Origin: Bryum argenteum
Taxonomy: Eukaryota > Streptophyta > Bryopsida > Bryales > Bryaceae
Assembly (NCBI GenBank): GCA_037043015.1
Contig: CM073323.1
Span: forward strand, 21,108,758-21,172,757
Direction of reading: 5' to 3'
Length of the DNA stretch: 64,000 bases
Shown: one piece after another, positions 1 through 10,157 of the stretch
Numbering within the stretch: the first letter of the stretch is position 1
Layout: the number at the start of each line of letters is the position of its first letter
Translations under genes and position numbers: made by a program
Notes under the pieces: generated by a model
What the model was told of the DNA's origin: nothing
The model's input: the letters and a program-made list of their open reading frames with translations, nothing else
Database searches by the model: none

Positions 1-2286
1 CCTGTAGGAAATCTCTATAGAAATTCGACATGCAAGTAATATGTCAAGTTAGAAACGAAGATCCTAAAGTTGGATTTTCTCAATAATGCTTAGAGTGGGC
101 AATTTTGCACCAAGGGTAGTAGCGGGTTGTAAAGCAATGAATCAGACAATGTAGGCTAATTCAATGCTAAAAAAGGCAATGTGGTTGGAACTGGGATAAC
201 GCGGAACTCGGCTTACTGTTCAACTGTTGGGTGGAGTCGTCTAGAGATTCTTCGGAGTCAACTCGCTTTTCAACGATTATTCAACAAATATTCAACGCAT
301 TGTTTTGAACAGATCATGCCCAGCATTAATAGTAGTTGCCATGAGCTGCTGAAGCGGAGCTTTCATTTATCACGAAGCTGCTTTATGAGGTGCTTCCGAA
401 GGCTCGTACTTTTGGCCAACAATGCGCACTCTGTGGCTTTCATGGCTTCAGATGCCCACAAACCGACCATTTCTTTGGCCGGTCCCACAATAATTTAAAA
501 AAAGGAGAGGAGCAAACATAGCCTTTGTTCCATTGAGAATTCAGGAATACTGCACGATATTGCGACTACACTATTTCAAGAAAATCACTATAAGCAGTCT
601 TGTGGACTTGTACTTGTGTGCATGTATCAGTACATCCCGCCTTTATAGAGTAGGATAGATCAATGAGATTCATGAGATTGCTTGGATGCGATTCAATCCA
701 TAGTAAGGTGGCCAATAATGGCTTAATTTTCAGCACGCGGAAGTTTTTAGGGATGTTACTAGTGTAAGCAATTTTTGTGCATAGGGAAATCAGTAGAAAG
801 CTAGCGCAAGTGGAGTCAGCATTTTTGAACTCTTTTACAGTGAGTTATAAATTTTGAAGTTGGAAATATAGGTGTTTCTCAAATGGTGCCACAAAGTAAT
901 GTTTGCAGTGAGTGTACATGGTATTGTTGTATGGAGAAGCTATTATGTTCCTATGAGTGAAGATTACTAGAGCTCCATTTTAGACCACTACACTATTTTG
1001 ATGATTAGTTTTGATTGTATGTGTGAAGTAGAAGGAGAGTTTTAAGTGAACACCTTGATTAGCTTACCCCATTGAGAAATTTGATCTTTTTTGAATGAAG
1101 CTGGGAATGAATAACGCACCATCGAAAAAATGAATCTGAAATGAGCTAACATTAGCGAAGGAGAGTGGTAAGATACCCATAAGATTCTCGGTTTGAACCC
1201 CTTGTATGAAATCACTTTGTTGAAATCACTTTGTTGCATGTAAGAAAGGATGATAACAAAAAAATTCTTCCTTACTTGTGTGCAAGTTCTCTTGTGCATA
1301 ATGCACCCAGTGAAAAAAGGGCAACTTTGAAGGTGTCTTTTGTATGGTTTGGTGAAGGATTACTGTAATATGACAATCTTGATAAATATCAACATAACGA
1401 AGCAAATCATGCACTTTATTCACTCTGACATCATATAGACCATCATGTCAACTTGTCATGCAATTTATCGAATTTGGCATCACACGTGCTTGCATGAAGT
1501 GCTCTTCAAATGATATCATGATGTTATCAGAGGTTTGAAATCTCCAATTGCAAGGCCAAGGAAATCGGGCCAAATTGGAACACAAAAGTGCAAGATGTGG
1601 AGCCTAGAGTGGTGTTCAAAACCAAAATTGAGTGTCAAAACTATGACGGCCGGCCATCCTTACGACTTGAGTAAGTGACTGACGATCGAAAACTCAACTT
1701 CGCTGCTGATTTCGACGCACCGTCATGTCGAAAGTTCGGCATCCATCAACTCAACATTGAGATTCTTTTGCTTATTCAGATTCTGTCAGCGAGCAAGTGG
1801 GCCGGATTCTCAAGCTTTGGGCAGTAGAAATAATTTGGAGTCTTCAAAAGGCCCTCAAGCCCCATTTGGGCAGCATGCTTATGGTGCATTTTCTGTACAA
1901 TTTGGGCATTGGGCAGGCTCGTTAACATGATTGTATTGCCATAGTGGGCTTGCGTGGCACCATCATCAGGTTGATTTTGTGGAATTTTTTGCGCTAACTC
2001 ACCGAGAAGGTGTCCTACCCCGAAATAATTTTAAATTGGAAAGTCAACTGTGGTACCAGACTATAATATTGAAAAAAAAGGATGTACCATGTCGTTTTGG
2101 CAATGAGATGGCGGGAAGCATGTGGATGTTACAGTCAAAAATGGCACCAAGTCAATGTGTTACAAACAAGTAGGATAGAATTGGCGGGTGGGCGTGTGCC
2201 ATGTATCCTTTGTGGATTAGCGAGCTGCCTCGGTGTGGGTGTGCGTAGCTGTGAAGTCAACTGTGTGCTTCAACATGGTGTTGCAG
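1..2286. other. Gene-poor flank, no supported gene
   Basis: I see no reading frame here with convincing protein-like composition. A 14-bp direct doublet (GAAATCACTTTGTT) lies at 1,208-1,235. A donor-like GTAAGT near 1,670 could belong to an upstream non-coding or short exon of the gene that begins at about 2,287, but no coding frame leads into it. Confidence 0.4.
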
Positions 2287-5200
2287 GATGCCACAAATAC
2301 ATGCAGTTCGTATACTCTGCAAATTCAGTTATCAGGAAAGTATGCACCAATAATTAGGCGAGGGAAGTCATTGGATAGCCAAGCATTACGTAATAGTTTT
2401 CCACTGAGGAGAGCAAGGGGAGAAACTAACATAGATCTTTGGATCGATGGACGCATGTATCCAGTTGATCCCATCACACAGGAGCCGCCATCGTTTAGGA
2501 GCACAAAAGAATACTTGGAATTTCTTTGTGAAGGTGAGAGTGGAATGCTAGGTTACACAAAGCGATTGAAATTAGGGGATAATGGTCATCAAATGGAGAG
2601 CCTCGTCTCAACACTGCAGCAACGGATTACAAACTATGGGATAGAAATTCAGCAACTCAAGATCTTGTGTCAGCGGTTTCAGACCGAGGCCAAAAATATG
2701 GAGGTCTCTGTAGTACAGGATGCCATAGATCGACAAAAGCTACGCTTGGACATAGAAACACTTGAAGCAAGATGCGTTGAAATTGGCAATGCTTTGACGT
2801 GTAGCGAACGGTTCAATATAGCACAAGATGTCGATCATAGTGAGAAAGTACAGGCAATGGAAGATGAATTGCAGCGGTGCAAAGGCGAACATCAAAAGTT
2901 GAAAGAGAAATTGCACTCCATCTTTTGGACTCCCCGAGGCTTCCGCGAAAGAGTTCTCGGAAGAAAGATGAAAAGCTTCTACAAGCTTGCAAGCGGCAGC
3001 GGCCATACAAAGCGCCAACGGGCCCTTATGGGAGCTATATTGCAGCCTGCAGTTGTAGAAGCAGTGCAGCGCACAAACAAATCAGGTGGTGGTAAGAAGA
3101 AGCTGGCTGGAGATTCAACAACGCAAGTGAAAGTGGCCACCTGCTTGGCCAACATCCTGAGGCCAACCGAGGCGGCCGCAATGATTGAACAACCAAGAAT
3201 GGCCCAAGCAAAGGCAATTGTGGTGAAAGAAGTGATCAGAAAAATTGGAGATAGCATAGGCGAGGATAGCATGTTAGATGCATGCGATGGGTCTGGAGTG
3301 ACTGTAAGAGGTTACGATGCAATTTTCAGGACAATGAAGAATTGCATTGGGCTACTAGCACCTGGTGTTAAAGCAAGTATTTTGCCAGCGCCTCATTGGC
3401 TTGCGACGTTGAGGAAAGAAATAAATGCAAAGCTTCCGCAGTTTATCGGTGATTATTATCACATTGACGGGCGCCGGACTATTCCAGAAGTACGAGTCGG
3501 AGGAAAGGTGGTCACAACAGCAAAGGAGGTTGTGCTAGATAGCAAAAACAACTTGTTCGTTGAATTGGAAGTTGTGCAATGTTCAATGGTGATGTTCTAT
3601 GAAATGACGATGGAAGGTACGATTATTTGATTCCCAATATGTTTAAGGTGAATCTAATCATTTATTTTGTAATCTTAGTGTCGGTAACAACATTGATTAA
3701 AATTCATATGTCCATGTTCTGCAGAATGCACCAGAGGGCCTCTGATATTTGTGCTGAAGCTCGATGAAGCAAAGGTGCTACAGGGCAAGAAATTTGAACG
3801 GATGAGTTTGACGGGGATGAACCGAGCATTAGATCCTGACGTACAAAAGAACGATGAGAGATACTTCTCTGTCCAATCCGAACAGGAGATATGGCCCATA
3901 GGTTGCTTCCAGGTTGGTAAAGAGTCCTATGATGTGCTAAACTGGGCGTTCAACCAGATGAACTTATGTGAGTTAATTGCAGCAGAGAATGCAGGCCAAC
4001 AGATTGTCGTCGAAGGAGTTGGCAACTTCAATGTAGAATGGCACCTCGCTGCATATATGAAGACCATTAAAAGGTATGTATGGGCTTCAGCATGGTCCTA
4101 CATGCAAGATGACTTGCATCTATTGCGAGCACATCCATCTCATGTTGAAGTCTTGTACTAGTGCGCAACTATGCTTGAGTTTAGACTTTAAAGAAAGGGT
4201 AACTGGCAAGGGAGTCTCTTTGCATCACGGATTTCAGCACAACCTTGTGATACTAGGACGCATCCACGATGGAAGCCAATTTTACCAATTCCCTTGTCAA
4301 ATGTGCATATTTGTACCCTCCATGCACAAGTGCGAATCATTGAGAAAATTCTACACCTACATTTCATGTTCATATGGAACATGGAAGATGTAGTGAGAAG
4401 AGCCGAAGCCATGGATTCCATTGATAAGACTTTGTCAGCCATAGGTGTAGAGGGGGGCAACTACCAGCTGAAGCAGGATAAGAAGAAGTCAAGTAAAAAC
4501 GGTAATGTGGTGATGAAGCCAAGTTTGAGCGGAAAAGTAGCAGCAAGGTTGTTCCGTCCGAGCTCATGGTCCACCTATGATAAGGTCTGGAAAGAGGTGT
4601 GTATGTCAGAGCTCAACAACCTTCATGGAGGACAGGCTCCGCAAAATCGATGGCGGGTTTGGGAGACATTAGAGGATTTACAACCATATCTTACGGGACT
4701 TGTGCTCACGTAGAGACAACGTGAATCCTGTAGAACGAAGATGGATGCTTTTGGAAAGCCTTCCTCGCAGCGTTTGGCGAAACCCACGTAACACACTATA
4801 TTGTATGGTTCAATTATCTTGTTCGACCAACATAGGAATGAATGGGCCGGGATGGATGTCAACTGTTGAGGAAATGTGGATTGACATTGATAGATGATGT
4901 ATGACGTGAAATCTAATTTTATTACGTGTCACGCCGCTAATTTCTCCAATTTCATCTCTTGGGTGTAGCATGTGCTCGTGAAGCACGGGTCGTGGTTTGT
5001 CGAAAAATATAGAAGTTTGTTTGTTTGGAGCTGTCAAGGAATGGAAAAGTCCCACCATACTACAAAAGCAGCAACGCAAGGTCACACGCAGCATGGAGGG
5101 ACAACAGCGCGCACAAGCGTCATTGTGCAGCAGTATGAGTGGTGGTACCAGTGCATTCAGCATCGCTACACGAGGAAAGAGCAAAAGAAGTTGGTTGAAT

Positions 5201-5628
5201 CGGAGGCTGTACCAGTCAATCCAAACGCCATTGTTGCGGCTGCAAAACATCGTGAGGCATGGTGGACGTCAAATGGTGCAGCAACTTCCGAAGAGTGGCG
5301 AAGTGGGCGTCACAAAGAGAGGAAGCGCTGGGTGGTTGGAGATACGAGTTCTATGGAGGGCATGGACATGGGAGCAGATAGTGCAAAACTGCTGACATAC
5401 CAAGCAGATCAAGCAACGGGGCAAGAGAGACACTTAATTTCCAACCTACTCAAGAGGGGACCTCGGAGGCCAGTACGGATACAGAGTGGGAAAATGAACA
5501 TGTCACTAATATTACTTAGTTTTAGTGCGGATACAAAAATTAGACGTTTTCACCTCTGTTTTGGGCTACATGGCCCTCTTTTAATTTTCTTGTGTATTCA
5601 CTATGCAATTTTGAATGTGCTTCTATAA
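2287..5628 (+). pseudogene. Decayed multi-exon gene of an unnamed dispersed family
   Basis: A strong acceptor (GTGTTGCAG) precedes 2,287, and a first exon runs to 3,616 (donor GAAG|GTACGA). A 108-bp intron leads to the next exon at 3,725 with codon phase kept. Exon 1 gives a protein of about 440 residues with an early D-L-W-I-D-G-R motif, a heptad-rich coiled-coil stretch (roughly 2,600-2,930) and a basic R/K patch. Exon 2 carries V-E-W-H-L-A-A-Y-M-K. Downstream come a C-x3-C-x2-C cluster (about 4,095-4,125), a charged region to about 4,690, and a last exon from 4,969 with W-S-C-Q-G-M-E-K-S-H-H, a tryptophan pair (E-W-W-Y) and a basic tail. The frame changes near 4,072, 4,290 and 4,700, so this copy is probably dead unless the changes are sequence errors. 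From its central 'V-E-x-L-x-x-x-x-K' plus Cys-rich layout it recalls transposon-borne families scattered through algal and animal genomes, but I cannot name it. The gene stands alone, with AT-rich spacer on both sides. Confidence 0.55.
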
Positions 5629-6004
5629 TTTAAAAAATGGGCTAATTTCGTGTATGTACTTATTCAATTTTGGTAATTTTACCAGGCTGTTTTAGATGCC
5701 CCATCAAGGATGCTAGCTTCAAGTACCGCAGTTGCAGCAATTTATCCCTAGCACATTATTCGGTTACCAAGGTCATCCGCAAACAATAGGGAGATTTCCG
5801 CTGACAATAGCACTGAGTTCAATTGAAAACAAACCTACCCGGCTATGAAACCCATACTGTCGCTGAGAGGGATAACAACTCATGTCACAAAATTTGTAGC
5901 GATTGGTTGCCCTCACGGGAGCAAGGAGAGAAGAACAATTGGAGCTCTGAGTATTTTCTATGACACACACATCCAACAACAAATGGTATCATATATGATT
6001 GACT

Positions 6005-6313
6005 CTATTGAAGCAGCTGTAACTTGGCCTTCAATGTCGTGAGATTGTACATGGTCATGAAAAGGGAAGCAGATTCCTCAAACTTGCTTACTGCATTTTG
6101 CATTCTTTGTGCCCAAAAGGAAAGGTGTTGCTTCAGCAGCTCGAGAGCGATGGTTTGCGGAAGCTTGGTTAGGTCGAAAGCCTCCCGCCAGATGGTCATG
6201 TGATGAAAATTAAGATCCTTTGTTGCCTTTGATGTGTGGACCGTAGCGTCATTGGTATCTGACGATGTCGACACAACAGGGCGCTTGCCCCCAACCTTCT
6301 TTCTTTGGCCCAT
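6005..6313 (-). CDS. Small hypothetical protein (about 102 aa)
   Basis: The frame opens at an ATG (6,313) reading M-G-Q-R-K-K-V-G-G-K-R, a basic N-terminus, and continues with a mixed hydrophilic/helical composition (I-W-R-E-A-F-D-L, A-L-E-L-L-K-Q-H-L). I recognise no domain. It lies tail to tail with the decayed gene at 2.3-5.6 kb, about 380 bp beyond that gene's stop. It could be a single exon of a longer gene or a chance frame; composition is the only evidence. Confidence 0.3.
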   Translation of the reverse strand: MGQRKKVGGKRPVVSTSSDTNDATVHTSKATKDLNFHHMTIWREAFDLTKLPQTIALELLKQHLSFWAQRMQNAVSKFEESASLFMTMYNLTTLKAKLQLLQ

Positions 6314-6599
6314 CTTGACCTTAAAAGTCAGAATCACTATAATTTCACAAACAACATGCAAACCACTTCCGAGCGAGACAATGCGGTTTGACTGGTGAAG
6401 CAGAAACAATGTTGAATATACACTATAGCGTCACAATAGACCTCTAGCCTAGCATGCTGCAACGGATGCAAAATCGTCCGTGCGTTGGGTGACAACGTCA
6501 CAAATGGCGAAAGAGTGGAAAGTTGCAGCAGAGCAAATAGAGGGATGTTGAAACTCAAGCTGCAAAGCTACAGTATCTAAAGGTGAAAGGATGCTGGAA

Positions 6600-8190
6600 C
6601 CGAAACTACATGTGCTGCATTCGCTAATTGTGGAGGATGCGAAAAACCCAAACTGCAGTCAAAGTTGCACTAGTTGTGGGCAAAGAGATGCTTAAAGGCG
6701 GCCCAAATTGTAGTTAGCGTTGCACTACATACAAAAACTCACACGGAGTGATGCTGAATGCCCTAAGTAATACTGAAGGAATTTATTAGAATAACCTCAT
6801 GCTCTAGGTTGTGTACAAATCATAATACTTCATACACGTTGTTCAGTACACTATGAATATAATAAACCTAGAAGATAATAAGTCTGTAAGGTTCCAATGG
6901 AATATTGCTATTTTTAATTTTTAATTTTTTCTCCTTTTGGTCCTATCTCCCTTGTCGTATTCTTAATTTTCTAAAATGGGTCTACAACAAAGAACCCACT
7001 CCGCTATTAACCCTTAGAGAGTGACATTGCTAATGTAGAACTAAGTTAGGAGCAATTTGAGTTTGAACTTCATAATATAGAAGTCATTTACATTTCTAAA
7101 CTTTATAATGTAGATACATAATGTTCTTTGGTGCAACTAATGTTGAAAAATATTCATATTAACCAACATTCTCCATTATTACTTTATAGTTAGCAATTGG
7201 CACGTATCGAAGTGGAGTATGGAGGTCTGCTGAAATTCAAATACAAAGGCAAGTCTTTAACAATAAAAATTGCATGTGAAGAATAAATGGATTGAAGATC
7301 CGGACGGTGAGGTCATGCCTTGGTACCTCATCTACAAGTACAGAAATCAAAACTTGAAACTAAGTAAAATCTCAATTTTTGGTGAATTTTTGAAGTTTCT
7401 GCGATTCAATTGATTTTGGGCAAATTCTGAGAATAAATGAGCATATACCGCAGTTTGGCGGCAGTTTTGGGCAGCTTTCAAATATTGTTTTCAAACTTTG
7501 CCTGCGAATATCTCCTAAAATATAAGGAATTTTGAAGCATGAAATGACTTCTCAAAAAGGTATAAGAAAACTCTATGATGTGCCAAACGTAGCAACCTCG
7601 TACGACAGTCTAAATTTAGTAACTGAGATCCTGACCGAAGAAACATTGACCACAATCTAGTTGATTTGGACTCTAGGGGTTAAATGAGAATAACGGCAAA
7701 GTGTGGATGAAAAGTAGTTTCTATCCAAAATACAGAGAAACATAGAAAAATATGGTTCTATCACATATTAGTTTGTGTCTCTAGGAAGTTTAACACTCTC
7801 TAAAATTTGGGAAAGAAAGGACGTTGGTTCACATGATATGTTTCTCTGAATGTAAATGTTCCTATGATGTGTTCCTAGCTTGTATAAAAGATAATAAATA
7901 AATTTGTTCCTGAGTTTGTGGGATGCTACGTGATGCAGTAGTAATTTATCTTTCACTTGAAAATAGCGTGAATAATTGCTACACTTGAAATACAATTGCT
8001 ACTCACTCATAAAGGATTTTTGGAAGTATGAAAAGAATAATGTCCAAATACTCAGTATAAAAGATTTAGGTGAGTAGTCAATTTTTGCATAGGTATTACC
8101 CAAGTAGATCATCATGGTATTACCAACTAACCACGTATCACCATAGTATTGTGAAGGAAGTTCGCTAGGCTTTAGTGGCAATGCTGAATA
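6600..8190. other. AT-rich spacer, no gene seen
   Basis: No frame here has protein-like composition on either strand. A weak TTAA-bounded candidate (7,007-7,683) is treated under findings. From about 7,700 the sequence is AT-rich with only chance ORFs. Confidence 0.4.
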
Positions 8191-8560
8191 TTAACCCTTA
8201 AACGCCCTTGGGGTCTAAAACGGGCAGCCCAAAATTGGATCACAACATCTTTTGGACTTGGGCATCATGAATAGTGCACTTTTTGAACCTGGGCATCTTG
8301 AATGGACCAATCAATGATGAGCTTGCAACCTCCTACAAGGTTATGTACCACCCCAACCTACCTACCACAATTCTTTCGAAGCACAAAATCCTTCATACAA
8401 ATTGTGATTTGAATTGTAAAAATTCACTTTTTGAATGCATCATAAGATGGTGACCAGTTTGACATCAAAATATAAGTGAAATGTTGATTACACTGAGAGC
8501 TACAGGGAAGATTCGGTTGGAATCATGCCCCTTGGGCTTGCTTGGGCGTTTAAGGGTTAA
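8191..8560. mobile_element. piggyBac-like MITE with TTAA target duplication
   Basis: The 362-bp core (8,195-8,556) starts CCCTTAAACGCCC and ends GGGCGTTTAAGGG, a 13-bp perfect terminal inverted repeat. It is flanked on both sides by TTAA (8,191-8,194 and 8,557-8,560). An inner CCAAGGGG/CCCCTTGG-type segment extends the inverted repeat after a short gap. TTAA duplication plus CCC termini are the hallmarks of piggyBac elements. No coding capacity is visible, so it would depend on a transposase elsewhere. An older 15-bp inverted pair (GGTATTACCCAAGTA at 8,092-8,106; its complement at 8,857-8,871) brackets it, suggesting insertion into another repeat. Confidence 0.7.
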
Positions 8561-9079
8561 ATCAATGTTTTGCAGTCGGCTGCACCTCAAGTGCTGCAAC
8601 TTGTCCGGCTGTCCCATGTAAATGGGACCGGATAGGCTATTGGCAAATAGCCTCAACTAGGCATCAATGACTGTGAGACATGGTTGTTGTTACAAATGAT
8701 GCATCCTTGCTTATTAGTACAACCATAATTCCACAATCTCACCTTAAGCGGCTGAGCCACATTCCATGCCACTGTTCCGGAAGTTTTTCAAAACAATCCA
8801 GCTATTATCCCCTTCTTCATAAAATTATTCAGTAATTCTATTTGATACCTACATGATACTTGGGTAATACCATGTGATATTTTGGTGATATTTAGAATAT
8901 GAGTTGGAAAAAACCTAACTCTTTCAAATTGAATCAGTAATTTGACAACTTCGTTCGGCTGATTTACATCTGACTGACAGTTCTTCCCGAACACCTGTTC
9001 CATGTCGTCGTTGCCATTTTTAAATTTTTATTGGCCATTTGCCATGATCCGTGGGCATTGACTTGAGTACTTGACAGCT
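8561..9079. other. AT-rich spacer, no gene seen
   Basis: It contains the right arm of the old inverted pair (8,857-8,871) and otherwise only chance frames. It ends at the direct repeat that borders the large candidate transposon. Confidence 0.35.
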
Positions 9080-9089
9080 CAAACACATG
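9080..9089 (+). repeat. Left target-site duplication candidate (CAAACACATG)
   Basis: CAAACACATG here is repeated in the same orientation at 25,799-25,808. The copies sit 13 and 12 bp outside the two arms of a 30-bp perfect inverted repeat. Ten base pairs fits the 8-11 bp duplication made by Mutator-like transposases. A chance match of this length within such short flanks is unlikely, but it was found by inspection after the inverted repeat was noticed. Confidence 0.5.
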
Positions 9090-9102
9090 GGGGAATGCAC
9101 GG

Positions 9103-9132
9103 GTGTGAGCGGAGAGCGGTGAGCGGTGAGCG
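9103..9132 (+). repeat. Left terminal inverted repeat, GAGCGG-rich
   Basis: Thirty bases reading inward, beginning GTGTGAGCGGAGAGCGG and followed by GTGAGCGG repeats, match the right arm exactly in reverse complement. Just inside, GGTGATTGGCAGAATTTT resembles GGTGAATTGGTATTTT inside the right arm, so similarity extends imperfectly inward. Confidence 0.6.
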
Positions 9133-9663
9133 GTGATTGGCAGAATTTTTTTTTTTCATGAAAGATGAAGACCCTATTACCACTCATTGCAAAAAAAATA
9201 TAAAAGTTAATAGCCCTATTACCATGAAATGGGTGGTACTGAATTTTTGAAATGGTCGTTTTTAGGAAAAAAAAACAACCCAACACCGTGGATATAGGTC
9301 CTTTATCAATTTATTTTTATGGTACTGAGGTTATACAATATTTCATAAATTATCCACATTTGCAAGTTTAGATAAAAGTTTATTAAATTATAGGCTGGCA
9401 TCATCATGTCTAACCAATACAATTAAAATCATATACAAAATGTAAACCATAATTTGGGATGGCCCTTTAGGTAATCAATAAGTTAAATTTATCAATATTA
9501 AGATTTAGAGACTAATTAGGGCTGACGTCATCAATTTCCTATTACACCTGTCAGAATTATAGGTAGATGCTTCTGTTCATATAATCTGAAAATTATAACT
9601 ACAGGTCGTCTTCCTGTGTCACCTTGTAAGGTGTACAGAAAGACATTCACGTGGCATTGTAGT

Positions 9664-9688
9664 GGTCCGAGTTCGATTCTCCTCGGCC
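9664..9688 (+). repeat. tRNA T-arm-like (B-box) sequence, possible SINE remnant
   Basis: GGTCCGAGTTCGATTCTCC has the form of a Pol III B box (GGTTCGANTCC) with flanking complementary bases as in a tRNA T arm. No complete cloverleaf is visible. A tRNA-derived SINE fragment is the likeliest reading; chance is possible. Confidence 0.25.
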
Positions 9689-10157
9689 TCGTTTGAGCGT
9701 TGCACCGCGTCCTAAAGCAGCTATCCTGAGCTATACAATTACGGGACTATAGCCCCTACCGAGATTGGCAAGCTTCAATCACTCCCATGGAAAATAATAA
9801 AAACCTTCTGAAACTTTTAGGCTGCATTGGGTTTAAAACTTAAACACTTACATACATCGACTGATAGAAATTAAAGTTGAAGAAGTTACATCAAAATTAG
9901 GGCTGACGTAACCGTTAAAGGCGTTTTTGTTGTTTTGCTCTTAACCCTTTTGGGCCGAGCCTGCCAAATTCGGTCGATTTGTGAGGACCTAGGGGAATAC
10001 AAATTGAAATTTTTTGAATACAAATTTCCGACTTATAAAAATATAAAACCGTGTATATTGAAAAACAAATATAGATAGTATATAAGTAATAGATCATGGA
10101 AAACTTCGAATGTATGGAGCTACCATGTCCAGTACCTATCGGAAAACAAATCACACA

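Noticed and set aside
181-498. Plus-strand frame of about 105 codons
   Set aside because: No ATG at its start, uneven composition, no splice context or recognisable motif.
9941-9957. TTAACCCTTTTGGGCC as the end of another TTAA element
   Set aside because: No matching inverted end with TTAA was found within several kilobases.
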